DNA of 64,000 nucleotides from Geotalea toluenoxydans JCM 15764 (lineage in GTDB: Bacteria > Desulfobacterota > Desulfuromonadia > Geobacterales > Geobacteraceae): NCBI RefSeq assembly GCF_001311985.1, contig NZ_BBCJ01000003.1, positions 1 through 64,000 of the forward strand, in the 5' to 3' direction. How positions within the stretch are numbered: the stretch's first letter is position 1; the number at the start of each line of letters is the position of its first letter. The notes under the pieces were generated by a model that had not been told where the DNA came from, did not search any database, and worked only from the letters and a program-made list of their open reading frames with translations. The position numbers and the translations under genes were made by a program. Positions 31,560 through 40,138 of this stretch are shown one piece after another.

Positions 31560-33062
31560 ATGCCACTCCGTGCCGATATTTCTCATATACATAAAGAAAA
31601 ACCGACTGGAACAGGGGCAGCTGCGATGACGGATGAAAAAGAAACAGCAGGATCGCTTGGAAAAGCCCGGGGCAGTGCAATCACAGTGTTTGTTGACCCG
31701 GATATGATGTCGGCTTATGTCACCATTACACCGGGCGAAGGGGGCACGTCGGTCACTTCGGATGAGGTCGTCCAGGCCCTCACTGGAGCGGGAGTGATCA
31801 CCGGCATCCTCCATGACGAGATAGAAAAAGCCGTCCATGAGGGTGAAGTTATCAAGAGAATGGTTGCGGCAGGCCGTCCACCACAACCGGGAGAGGATTC
31901 ACAGTTTATCAGCCTCATTCCTGAGATGAGGGAGCGGTGTCCATTGGCGGACGAAGAGGGCAATGTGGATTACCGCAATATGGGCGGCATCATAAGTGTC
32001 AAACCTGGAGATCCGTTGCTGCGGCGGACTTCACCGACAAAAGGAGTTCCCGGTGAAAATCTTCAGGGGGCACTACTGCCCGCTAGCGACGGCGTCGACA
32101 TAGCCTTTGCGCCAAACCTCAGCGGCACGGCGCCTGCCCCCGATGACAGCGATCTCCTCCTGGCTGCCATTTCAGGGCTGCCGGTCCTGATAGATCGTGG
32201 TATCATCGTCGAACCTGTGCTCAAGGTCAAAACAGTAGACCTGTCCTCGGGCAACCTGCATTTTACCGGTGCCATCGATATTTCCGGCGACGTAAAAGCC
32301 GGCATGGAAGTGACCGCCACAGGGGATATCATCATCGGTGGCGTGGTGGAGTCGGCAAAGGTCGAGGCTGGAGGAAACATCGAGATAAAAGGGGGCATAA
32401 TAGGCCAGAAAGAGGTAAGAAATGACAGGGGGGAACTGAATACGGATATCGCTCACATCCGTGCTCAGGGCTCGATTTCAGCTCAATTTGCGGAACATGC
32501 CTTGATCCATGCCGGCCTGGACGTTATGATCCGCGAGGTTGCCATGAAAAGCGACATCACCGCCGGAAATTCAATAACTGTTGGTGAAAAAGGAATGCGG
32601 AAGGGACATATCATAGGAGGCGTCTGCCGGGCAGCCACCCTTGTCCATGCCATCATCGCCGGGTCCCCCGCCAACGTTCCCACCAGGATTGAAGTGGGTG
32701 TGGACCCAGCCATCAACGAAAAGCTTTCAGCAGTAAAACAGCAACTGGCGGACAAGGAAAAGCGCCAGGAAGAGATTGATAAGACACTGACATATATTCG
32801 TGAGAATGCGACTAAAGTAGATCCGGGCATGGCAGCGCTCAAGGAGAAGGTACACAGCTTGCTGCAGTCCGAGATTGCCGAGTTGAACAGACAGAAAAAA
32901 AGGCTGCAGAAACGACTGGAGCTGGTCAATAACGCCAAAGTTGAGGTAGATAGCAGTGTCTACTTCGGCGTGCAGATCATGGTCGGCGATAAAATGCTGA
33001 CGATTGAGGACGATCTGCAATCAAAAACTTTCAGCAGAGGTGAAGACGGCATTGTCTACTGA
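31560..33062 (+). CDS. DUF342 (FapA-family) protein
   Basis: About 500 residues. The core holds the FapA/DUF342 beta-helix: KPGDPLLRR, TPTKGVPGENLQG-like turn (SPTKGVPGENLQG), then repeated short Gly/Ile-rich rungs (GAIDISGDVKAGMEV, GDIIIGGVVESAKVEAGGNIEI). A C-terminal coiled coil follows (~385-455: LSAVKQQLADKEKRQEEIDK). The family is cytoplasmic with no settled biochemical role; some members relate to polymer assembly or motility. Two starts are possible: 31560 and the ATG at 31626 (GGGG upstream). It ends 50 nt before coaE on the same strand. Confidence 0.8.
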   Translation: MPLRADISHIHKEKPTGTGAAAMTDEKETAGSLGKARGSAITVFVDPDMMSAYVTITPGEGGTSVTSDEVVQALTGAGVITGILHDEIEKAVHEGEVIKRMVAAGRPPQPGEDSQFISLIPEMRERCPLADEEGNVDYRNMGGIISVKPGDPLLRRTSPTKGVPGENLQGALLPASDGVDIAFAPNLSGTAPAPDDSDLLLAAISGLPVLIDRGIIVEPVLKVKTVDLSSGNLHFTGAIDISGDVKAGMEVTATGDIIIGGVVESAKVEAGGNIEIKGGIIGQKEVRNDRGELNTDIAHIRAQGSISAQFAEHALIHAGLDVMIREVAMKSDITAGNSITVGEKGMRKGHIIGGVCRAATLVHAIIAGSPANVPTRIEVGVDPAINEKLSAVKQQLADKEKRQEEIDKTLTYIRENATKVDPGMAALKEKVHSLLQSEIAELNRQKKRLQKRLELVNNAKVEVDSSVYFGVQIMVGDKMLTIEDDLQSKTFSRGEDGIVY

Positions 33063-33112
33063 ATTCAGCCGTCAGGGAAAACTGCAATTATGGGGTATAT
33101 CGGGAGAAGTCA

Positions 33113-33718
33113 GTGCGTATAATCGGGCTCACGGGGGGAATAGCCTCGGGAAAGAGCACAGTAGCCGAGCTACTCAAAGATATGGGAATCCCGGTCATTG
33201 ATGCGGACCAACTATCGCGCCAGGTTATGATCCCTGGCGAATCCGCCTATAATGCCATTGTATCCGAGTTCGGCACAAGCATCCTCAACAACGACCTTAC
33301 CATCAACCGCACTGCCCTGGGCAAAGTTATCTTTGCTGATCCTGCCGCCAGGCTTAGACTGGAAGCCATTACCCATCCCGCCATACGCAGGCGGGCAGAA
33401 GAAGAATTACTGCAATTGAAGCAAACAGGCGCCAGGGTTGTCATTTATATGGCACCCCTGCTCATAGAAGCGGGAGCCACCTCAAGAGTCGACGAAATAT
33501 GGGTAGTTTACGTGGACAGGGAAACGCAGCTGAAACGGGTGATGGCACGGGACCAAGTGACCATGGAGGAGGCTCAGCAGAAAATAGCCGCCCAGATGCC
33601 AATGGAGGTTAAGAAGCTTCATGGATCAGTGGTGATCGACAACCGGGGAAGCAAGGAGGAACTGGCAACCCTGGTGAGGGAGCTGTGGGAAAGGGAAGTT
33701 CTGCAAAAACAGCAATAG
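33113..33718 (+). CDS. coaE: Dephospho-CoA kinase
   Basis: Last step of coenzyme A synthesis: phosphorylates the 3' hydroxyl of dephospho-CoA with ATP. About 201 residues, normal length. The P-loop GLTGGIASGKST is at residues 5-16. DADQLSRQVM (~32), THPAIRRRAEEE (~84) and the lid region (RVMARDQVTMEEAQQKIAAQMP) follow. The start is GTG at 33113 with GGGAGAAG upstream. It is the last gene of the M29-DUF342-coaE run and is followed by a strong terminator. Confidence 0.94.
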   Translation: MRIIGLTGGIASGKSTVAELLKDMGIPVIDADQLSRQVMIPGESAYNAIVSEFGTSILNNDLTINRTALGKVIFADPAARLRLEAITHPAIRRRAEEELLQLKQTGARVVIYMAPLLIEAGATSRVDEIWVVYVDRETQLKRVMARDQVTMEEAQQKIAAQMPMEVKKLHGSVVIDNRGSKEELATLVRELWEREVLQKQQ

Positions 33719-33739
33719 TAAAGAATTAAAAATCAAAAA

Positions 33740-33787
33740 GCCCACATCTGCGCCGATTATAGGTCATCTGCAGATGTGGGCCTTTTT
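33740..33787. terminator. Bidirectional terminator between coaE and the IclR gene
   Basis: A perfect 12-bp stem (GCCCACATCTGC / GCAGATGTGGGC) with an 18-nt loop. TTTTT follows on plus and AAAAA precedes it. It serves convergent coaE and iclR-type genes. Confidence 0.88.
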
Positions 33788-33810
33788 ATTATGTAAAAAG
33801 GTTCTTTTAT

Positions 33811-34590
33811 TTACTTATGGTAGCCAAGCTTTGAAGATATCTCTTCGGAGGCTTGTATGACCATGGGAATAAGCTCTTTTTCCAGCCGCTCATCGGTAAA
33901 GCGCATTGATGGCCCTGAAATGCTTACTGCACCTATAATGCGGCGAGTATAATCACGAATAGGCGCTCCAACGCACTTTACCCCCACATCCAGCTCTTCG
34001 TTATCGATGGCATATCCTTGCGTGGCCACCAGCGCCAGGTGCTTTTTCAATTCTTCCCTGTCGATTATGGTATTGGGAGTGAAGCGTTTCATTTCCTTGG
34101 GCAGGAAGTTGGCAAGCTCCTCGTCGGTCATGTAGGCAATCTGTACTTTGCCGGCGGCAGTGCAGTAGGCAGGCAGTCTTGCACCGACACGAGGCACAAC
34201 CCTTACCGTAAGATCGGTTTCCACGACGTCCAGATAAATGATGTGGAATTCCTTCAGGATTGCCACGTAGGTGGTTTCATTGCAGTCGTGTACCAAGGAC
34301 TCGAGAACCGGTCGCGACTGACGTAGAAGCCCCATCTGCTTGATAAATGTCTGCCCCAGTTCCAGAGTCTTCAACCCAAGTCGGTAGTTCTCGGTAACTT
34401 TGTTCTGCTCGATGTAATTTCTGGATTCAAGAGTGGCAAGAAGCCGAAAAACATTGTTTTTATGCAGCTTAAGTCGTTTGCTCAGCTCAGTTACACCCAA
34501 TTCATCCACGTCGTCATGGAACTGCTCAAGAAGATCGAGTGCGTGGGAAACTGCCTGTATGATGTATTCCGATTTCTCTTTTTTCGCCAT
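33811..34590 (-). CDS. IclR-family transcriptional regulator
   Basis: About 259 residues. An N-terminal winged helix-turn-helix (ALDLLEQFHDDVDELGVTELSKRLKLHKNNVFRLLATLE, ~15-55). The C-terminal IclR effector domain has PAYCTAAGKVQIAYM, GVKCVGAPIRDYT and IIGAVSISGPSMRF. I chose the ATG at 34590 because ACAGGTG sits 7 nt upstream; the GTG at 34599 overlaps that site. It is monocistronic and divergent from the universal stress gene. Effector and targets cannot be read. Members in Geobacter often control carbon metabolism, but that is not shown here. Confidence 0.9.
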   Translation of the reverse strand: MAKKEKSEYIIQAVSHALDLLEQFHDDVDELGVTELSKRLKLHKNNVFRLLATLESRNYIEQNKVTENYRLGLKTLELGQTFIKQMGLLRQSRPVLESLVHDCNETTYVAILKEFHIIYLDVVETDLTVRVVPRVGARLPAYCTAAGKVQIAYMTDEELANFLPKEMKRFTPNTIIDREELKKHLALVATQGYAIDNEELDVGVKCVGAPIRDYTRRIIGAVSISGPSMRFTDERLEKELIPMVIQASEEISSKLGYHK

Positions 34591-34714
34591 TGGTAACACC
34601 TGTTCCTGTTAGATTCAACAGGATTTCATATGCTTTTTTATTAAAGATGTCAATGGTAATTTATACGTCTGTGCCGACTCAGGTCCGGCAAGCCCCAACT
34701 ACAACATCAGCATG

Positions 34715-34764
34715 AATATTTACATTCCAGGAAAAATATTCAATTGTTTTGAAAATTTACATTC
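34715..34764. promoter_or_regulatory. Direct repeat in the IclR/usp divergent region
   Basis: AATATTTACATTC at 34715-34727 and AAAATTTACATTC at 34752-34764, 37 bp apart. GAATATT at 34714 also pairs with AATATTC at 34735. A candidate operator pair in an otherwise AT-rich 355-bp intergenic stretch; binding by the IclR protein is a guess. Confidence 0.3.
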
Positions 34765-34945
34765 GCTACGATTATTATTTTTGAGAATATAGAATAGTGT
34801 TTTATACTTGTCAAGGAAGAAAAATTATAATTTTCACAAAGATTTGTTGTTTTCTAGTTGGCATTAATGCTAAATCAATTAAATCTCATGCAACCGGAAT
34901 CGTTTTATCTTTTCTTCTGTTATAATTTGCGGAGGTGTTAGCCAG

Positions 34946-35403
34946 ATGCTCAATCTCAGAAAAAAAAAATTCTTGTGGCCATAGATGGCTCACCACTTTC
35001 CGACAAGGCTGCCGAAGAAGCAGTGCGCATGGCAGCCGGAAACCCCAGCCAGTTCAAAAGCAAAATCTACGCCATGTTGGTTCTGCCCAATGCCCCCCGG
35101 AATACATTTACCGACTTTGTCCCGGCGGCTCCCATTACCGAGTCCGATGAGTGGGTGCAGTTAAGGGAACGTGTGCTCTATGTGATTGAAAAAGACGCCA
35201 GGGAAGCCGGCATTCCGCTGGAAATAAAGGTTGTTTACGGCGATCCCGCCGAGGAGTTGCTGAAATTCGCGGAAACTGAAGAGATAGATGTCATAGTTAT
35301 CGGCAGCTCGGGAAAGGGTTTTATCAAGAGGAAACTGCTGGGGAGCGTTTCCCATAAGGTGGCAAAATTTGCCAAGTGTTCCGTCTACATCATTCGAGGC
35401 TGA
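34946..35403 (+). CDS. Universal stress protein (frame broken in a poly-A run)
   Basis: About 152 residues, UspA fold. ATG at 34946 with GGAGGTG upstream. The first codons read MLNLRKKK and run into ten A residues; with eleven, the frame continues ILVAIDGSPLSDKAAEEAV, the typical family N-terminus. The ATP-binding-type motif GSSGKGFIKRKLLGSVSHKV (G-2x-G-9x-G-S/T) near residues 118-137 suggests the nucleotide-binding subgroup. Either a sequence error or slippage at the A-run. It is 27 nt upstream of the heme-sensor kinase on the same strand. Confidence 0.87.
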
Positions 35404-35430
35404 TAACTTTCAGCTCCGTGGAGCCAAGCT

Positions 35431-37058
35431 TTGAGTCTGCGCCTGCTGCCAAAACTTGCCATCTGGATAAACCTTGTCCTGCTGATTTTCATGGCGCTCT
35501 TTGCCTATATAAACCTTGAGAGCCTGAAAAAACTGCTTTTGGAAGAAGCTGTAACTTATGCAGACAAGCTTGGAGACACGGTAATCAGGGCCACCCAGCA
35601 CCAGATGCTCTACGATGACCGGGGTCGCACCCAAGAGATCATTGAAGAGATCGGCAAGGAAAAGGGTATCGGCAACATCAGGCTGATGGATAAGACGGGA
35701 ACTATCATTTGCTCTACCCAGCCTCAAGAAATCGGCACCCTGCTGGACAAAAAGGACGAGGCATGCAACATGTGCCATGTAACCGGCAACCCCGCCATTC
35801 ATGCATCTTCCATGAACAGGAGCAGACAGTTTACCAGACACGACGGCAAGCAGCTTCTCGGCCTGGCCAAGGCCATCTACAATGACGAAAAGTGCCATAC
35901 TGCTTCCTGCCATTTTCATCCAGCCGATATAAAGGTGCTCGGTGTGCTGGATGTGACCATTCCACTGGACCACATGAATGAGCAGCTTGCCACTTACCGC
36001 GGCACCACTATCGCCATAACGCTCCTTCTCATGGGGCTCATTTCCCTGTTTCTGACCATTTTCATCCAACAGCTGGTCAATCAGCCGGTACAACAACTGG
36101 TGAGACACACTGAAAAGCTGGCAAGGGGGGAAATGGACGGGACCGTATCCCTTGCTCCGGCGATGAGCTGGGTGATCTGGCTGACAGCTTCAACAGGATG
36201 ACCCTGAAACTGAAGCAAGCCAGGGATGAGCTGGAAGACTGGGCCAAGAACCTTGAGACAAAGGTTGAAGAACGTACCAAAGAGATCACAGCAATCCAGG
36301 CCCAGTTGATCCGGTCGGAAAAGCTCGCTTCCATCGGCGAATTGGTTGCCGGGATCGCCCATGAAATAAACAATCCCCTTACCGGCATTCTGGTCTTTTC
36401 TTCCCTTGTCAATGATAATCCAAAGCTGGATCCGGCGCTCAAAGATGACCTGAAAACCATCGTCCAGGAAACGGAACGGTGCAGCAAAATAGTTAAGGGG
36501 CTTCTCGACTTTGCACGGGAATCTCTGCCCCAGAAAAAGCTGTCATCCATCAATGACATATTGGACCTGGCCCTCTCACTGGTGGAACACCAGATACTTT
36601 TTCAGAATATAGCCCTAATAAAGGACTATACCTTCGGTATGCCGGACATCATGCTGGACCCCAATCAGTTCGAGCAGGTTTTCATCAACATGCTGCTCAA
36701 TGCGGGACAGTCAATGGCTAGTGGAGGGAGCCTTAATATAAGGACCGGCATTACCGAAGATGGCCTGAGTGAATTTATAGCCATATCCGATACCGGCTGC
36801 GGCATTCCTGAAGAAAACCTGCCGAAAATCTTCGATCCATTTTTCAGTACGAAAGAAAACAGGGGGACGGGGCTCGGCCTCTCGGTATCCTACGGCATCA
36901 TTCACAATCATCGCGGCAACATTTGCGTGCAGAGTGTGGTGGGGATAGGAACGACCTTTACCATCGAACTGCCCATAAATGGGGAAGATAAAACAGAGGT
37001 CGGCTGTGGCGGGGAGATGTATGGCAAAACGGACAGCATCTTTCAAGTTACGACCTGA
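35431..37058 (+). CDS. Heme-binding membrane sensor histidine kinase (frame broken)
   Basis: About 542 residues. TTG start with GTGGAG upstream. TM1 lies at ~9-28. The periplasmic domain (~29-185) has two c-type heme motifs: CNMCH at ~112-116 and CHTASCH (CX4CH) near 154. TM2 at ~192-215 precedes a HAMP-like segment. The frame breaks near 36157; the next frame reads [15 protein letters not shown]. The kinase core has the H-box [15 protein letters not shown]-box [11 protein letters not shown]1 [10 protein letters not shown] and G2 [12 protein letters not shown] (NtrB-like). It probably senses redox state or gases through its hemes and phosphorylates the convergent NtrC-type regulator. Its sensor aligns without gaps with the kinase-less protein at 43893. 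Confidence 0.87.
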
Positions 37059-37075
37059 CGCAGATGCCAAAAGGT

Positions 37076-38491
37076 TCAGTTGTCCCACTGCCCCCTGATG
37101 GAAATTCCCAGCTTCTTCATCAGTGCCTGAAAATTTGGCCGAAGCATGCCAGTCTGTTCAGCGGCCTTCGTCACATTCCAGTTATTATTTTTCAAGGCAT
37201 TTAACGCAAAAGCCTTCTCTATGGGCTCAACGGCAAGCTCACGCAGATGTCGTTTTCGTTCCTTCAATTCATCGACGCTCTGAGGGATGAAACAGCACAC
37301 ACCAGTAATCTCAGGTTCCTCCGGCAGGGTCAGCTCAAGGTTTTCCTTCTTGATCAGACCACCCTCCACCAGCACCACAGCCCGCTCGATTATATTTTCC
37401 AGCTCGCGCACATTGCCGGAAAAGGGATACCCTTCCAGCAAAGCGAGAGCATCGGGGGCAAGCCCTCTGACTTCTTTGCCCATTTCATCGGCGAATTTCT
37501 TCAGAAAATGGGCTATCAGAAGGGGCAAATCTCCATTCCGCTCACGCAAGGGGGGAAGATCGACGGGAATAATATTCAGCCGGAAGAACAGGTCCTCCCT
37601 GAAACTGCCTTCAGCCACCATCGTTTTCAAATTCCTGTTGGTGGCGGTGATGAGACGGATATTGATGGGTACCGGCTGCGTGCCGCCGATGGGCGTAACT
37701 TCCCGCTCCTGGAGGACACGCAACAGCTTTGCCTGGGTAGTGAGGCTGATGTTTGCCACTTCGTCAAGGAAAAGGGTGCCACCATCGGCAACCTTGAAAA
37801 GCCCTGTCTTTGTCTGGACAGCACCGGTAAAAGAACCCCTCACATGGCCGAACAGCTCGGACTCCAGAAGGTTTTCCGCCAGAGAGGTACAGTCAACCGC
37901 GACAAAAGCCTGATCTCTTCTCTGGCTGTTTTTATGGATGGCAGAGGCCACCAGCTCTTTCCCGGTTCCGCTCTCCCCTGTTATTAGCACACTGCTGTCA
38001 GTGGGGGCTACCTGCATGATGCGGCGGTAGACCTTCTGCATCTCCGCGCTGGCACCGATAAAACGGTCAAAGCCATGATTGTCGCGGAGTTCCTTGCGCA
38101 GATAGATGTCATCCACCAGGACCGCTTTTTTTTCCAGGGCATTGTTCACCTTGGCAATGATCTCGTCGGGGGTGAACGGCTTGGATACATAGTCCACAGC
38201 GCCGCTTTTCAAGGCTTCAACAGCGGTATCCACCGAAGAATAACCGGTTATGATGATGACCGGCATTTCCGGCTGCAGCACTCTGATACTTTTCAGCACC
38301 TCCATCCCCCCCATCCCCGGCATTTTAAGGTCGGTTATGAGCAGATCGAAGGAAGATTCCTGCAACTTTTCCAGGGCAAGGTAACCGTTGGCATACGTTT
38401 CAACGAAAAAGTCGCTGCCACTGAGAATACGGTTCATCCCTTCCCTGATGATAGCCTCATCATCAACAACCATTATGCGTCTTCCTGCCAT
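37076..38491 (-). CDS. Sigma-54-dependent response regulator (NtrC family)
   Basis: About 471 residues. The receiver carries the phospho-Asp in LLITDLKMPGM (~50) and the Lys in VSKPFTPDE. The AAA+ domain has Walker A GESGTGKE, the sigma-54 contact loop as GSFTGA instead of GAFTGA, Walker B GGTLFLDEV, and FREDLFFRLNIIPV. The C-terminal Fis-type HTH is WNVTKAAEQTGMLRPNFQAL. I chose the ATG at 38491 (AAGGGA upstream) over the TTG at 38506. Convergent with the heme-sensor kinase, its likely partner, and divergent from the electron-transfer operon that carries a -24/-12 promoter, its likely target. Confidence 0.92.
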   Translation of the reverse strand: MAGRRIMVVDDEAIIREGMNRILSGSDFFVETYANGYLALEKLQESSFDLLITDLKMPGMGGMEVLKSIRVLQPEMPVIIITGYSSVDTAVEALKSGAVDYVSKPFTPDEIIAKVNNALEKKAVLVDDIYLRKELRDNHGFDRFIGASAEMQKVYRRIMQVAPTDSSVLITGESGTGKELVASAIHKNSQRRDQAFVAVDCTSLAENLLESELFGHVRGSFTGAVQTKTGLFKVADGGTLFLDEVANISLTTQAKLLRVLQEREVTPIGGTQPVPINIRLITATNRNLKTMVAEGSFREDLFFRLNIIPVDLPPLRERNGDLPLLIAHFLKKFADEMGKEVRGLAPDALALLEGYPFSGNVRELENIIERAVVLVEGGLIKKENLELTLPEEPEITGVCCFIPQSVDELKERKRHLRELAVEPIEKAFALNALKNNNWNVTKAAEQTGMLRPNFQALMKKLGISIRGQWDN

Positions 38492-38670
38492 GCCACGTCC
38501 CTTCAATTCATCATCTGAACCCTTGCCCTACTGCATCCCGTGGGCCGGGACACCAGCCTGCCCTAACTATAATGATGAAAAACCATAAGTCAAGCAGGCG
38601 CCGGCAGAATATTTAATTTTAAAAATTAAAAATTTCATAACCAAAAGATACACCTGTATTTTTTTTTCAT

Positions 38671-38740
38671 ACAGACACGGTTCTGGTCTCTCAAACCCTT
38701 ATATAGCGTGAATGACGGACGAATCACCAGCCGTGGTCAC
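38671..38740. promoter_or_regulatory. Possible enhancer-binding inverted repeat
   Basis: CACGGTTCTGGT near 38676 and ACCAGCCGTG near 38726 are inverted copies (CACGG-CTGGT core). They lie about 150-200 bp upstream of the -24/-12 promoter, a usual distance for an NtrC-type activator site. Tentative. Confidence 0.3.
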
Positions 38741-38874
38741 AGTTTCAAGACAGTTCGTGCGTATAAATTTACTATACACCTGGTATGCCTGACAAAGTCT
38801 TACACCTGCCACCAACCGCACAAAAACTCTGTAATTTCAAAGCGTTATAAGATAAAACTTGAAATTTATTAATC

Positions 38875-38890
38875 AGGCACAACCAATGCA
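38875..38890 (+). promoter_or_regulatory. Sigma-54 (-24/-12) promoter
   Basis: AGGCACAACCAATGCA: GG at 38876-38877 and GC at 38888-38889, exactly 12 apart, with GGCAC and TGCA matching the consensus. It predicts a transcript starting near 38900, 40 nt before the first gene of the operon (ATG 38940, AAAGGAGG upstream). Adjacent to a sigma-54 activator gene. Confidence 0.65.
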
Positions 38891-38939
38891 GTATGCATGT
38901 GCAAGGAAGCTTACTGCGGAGGCAATAAAGGAGGATGTC

Positions 38940-39181
38940 ATGAAAAGCACGATTAAAAACGCATTACTGGCGTTCATGGGCAGCATTTCAACAGCATTTG
39001 CTGCTAACGGAGCGGAAAAAACAGAACCAAGCCTGCTGTTGTACCTGTTTCTTGGCTTCGGGGCGTTGATCATCGTCTTTCAGGCGATCCCCGGCATCAT
39101 GCTGTTTTTTCCATGCTGAAAGGAATTTTCGTCGCACCTAAAGAACGAGTTTTGGCGAAGAAATCGGACAAAACATCCTGA
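38940..39181 (+). CDS. Small single-TM membrane protein (frame broken)
   Basis: About 80 residues with one missing base near 39110. AAAGGAGG precedes the ATG. An N-terminal signal-like stretch ends MGSISTAFAA. Then a short polar part and one TM (LLLYLFLGFGALIIVFQAIPGIML). After the break the tail reads SMLKGIFVAPKERVLAKK, a basic cytoplasmic end. Not recognised as a known family. First gene of the sigma-54 operon and similar in design to the product at 39643 (signal, TM with IQMIPAIL/FQAIPGIM, basic tail), so they may be paralogous small subunits of the membrane complex. Confidence 0.65.
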
Positions 39182-39217
39182 AGCTAGCTGCGAAACCAAA
39201 AGGGGAGAGGTTGAGAT

Positions 39218-39619
39218 ATGCAAGGACTTCTCATAGCAGACGAAGATCTGGATAGCCGGAAATCCATGGCAGATCTCTTCATCGAAGCAGGATACAACGT
39301 CATGGTCACCAATTCCGCAGCCAATGTGCTTTACGGCATCCTGAAGAAGACGGCCCAGGTGGTACTGCTCAGCAGCGAATTCGACGAACTGACGGCAACG
39401 GACCTGGTGCCTATTCTGAAGAAATGCGATCAGAACCTGACGATAATTCTGGTCTCCAATGAAGTCTCTCTGCCACTCATGCGCAAACTGCGCAAGGAAG
39501 GCATTTTTTACCACGCACTGAAGCCGGTAAAACCCGAAGATCGGGAAGAGATACGCCAGGCAGTGGAATGTGCCTTCGAGAACCTGCAGGGGAGCAAGAA
39601 CCATAAGCCCCAGAGCTAA
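39218..39619 (+). CDS. Stand-alone receiver-like protein lacking the phospho-Asp
   Basis: About 133 residues with CheY-like organisation. The acidic pair is present (LLIADEDLDSR), and the Lys loop is present (YHALKPVKPED). The strand-3 position that should carry the phosphorylated Asp reads VVLLSSEFDEL, so Ser replaces Asp. It therefore probably does not take part in normal phosphotransfer; it could be an atypical receiver acting by protein contact. It lies inside an operon of membrane and cytochrome genes, which is unusual for a receiver. GGGGAGAGG precedes the ATG. Confidence 0.8.
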   Translation: MQGLLIADEDLDSRKSMADLFIEAGYNVMVTNSAANVLYGILKKTAQVVLLSSEFDELTATDLVPILKKCDQNLTIILVSNEVSLPLMRKLRKEGIFYHALKPVKPEDREEIRQAVECAFENLQGSKNHKPQS

Positions 39620-39642
39620 TACAAAGCATAAAGGAGACAGTC

Positions 39643-39886
39643 ATGAGAACACTACAAACAATGATCATAACCATTACCCTCTGGATGCTCGCAGTGCCCC
39701 AGGCTTTTGCAGCCACCACCACACGTGTTTACAGCAGCGGCCTTCTGGTTCTGGCCTTTCTCGCTTCTGCGCCTGGTGGTGGTCATCCAGATGATTCCAG
39801 CCATCCTTACCCTATGGGGAATAGTCAAGGAACTGGTGGCCGGCAAGGGGAAAGAGAAAGAAGCGAAGGTTGAAATCAGACATTGA
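39643..39886 (+). CDS. Small single-TM membrane protein (frame broken)
   Basis: About 80 residues. AAGGAGAC precedes the ATG. Signal peptide MRTLQTMIITITLWMLAVPQ-AFA, then a TM. The frame must shift near 39757 (here the sequence seems to carry one extra T) to give SLLRLVVVIQMIPAILTLWGI followed by a charged tail (GKGKEKEAKVE). Unrecognised family. It resembles the first small protein of the operon at 38940. Probably a small subunit or assembly factor of the membrane complex encoded downstream. Confidence 0.6.
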
Positions 39887-39920
39887 CCATTAAACTAAAT
39901 GGCGAAAAGGAGGAAATTCC

Positions 39921-40088
39921 ATGCTCGATCAAGCCTTGTCATCAATGGGAGAAATCAAGGAAGTGTTTACCCTGGTGGATTTCTACCAGTACATAAAGGG
40001 GGTCGAATACCTGATCTGCATTGCATTCTTTGTCGGGTTCCCCATTTTCTATCGCTACATCCACAAAGACGGGGATAGGCACGGGTAA
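39921..40088 (+). CDS. 55-residue single-TM protein
   Basis: Short gene with an excellent ribosome site (AAAAGGAGGAAATTCC) before ATG 39921, stop TAA at 40086. Product: a polar N-terminus (MLDQALSSMGEIKEVFTLVD), then a TM segment near residues 30-46 (VEYLICIAFFVGFPIFY), then a basic end (RYIHKDGDRHG). No family recognised. Frame intact. Its place between the two other small membrane proteins and the cytochrome suggests a subunit of the same complex. Confidence 0.65.
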   Translation: MLDQALSSMGEIKEVFTLVDFYQYIKGVEYLICIAFFVGFPIFYRYIHKDGDRHG

Positions 40089-40138
40089 AGCTCGGGTCAC
40101 GGAAAGAATTGCAATCTCAATCCAAAGGAGAACCCCAC

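Noticed and set aside
38500-38940. A GEMM-type (c-di-GMP/cGAMP) riboswitch ahead of the cytochrome operon
   Set aside because: Such elements are common before Geobacter cytochrome genes, but the characteristic GGGCAAACC core is not there, and the predicted leader is only ~40 nt.
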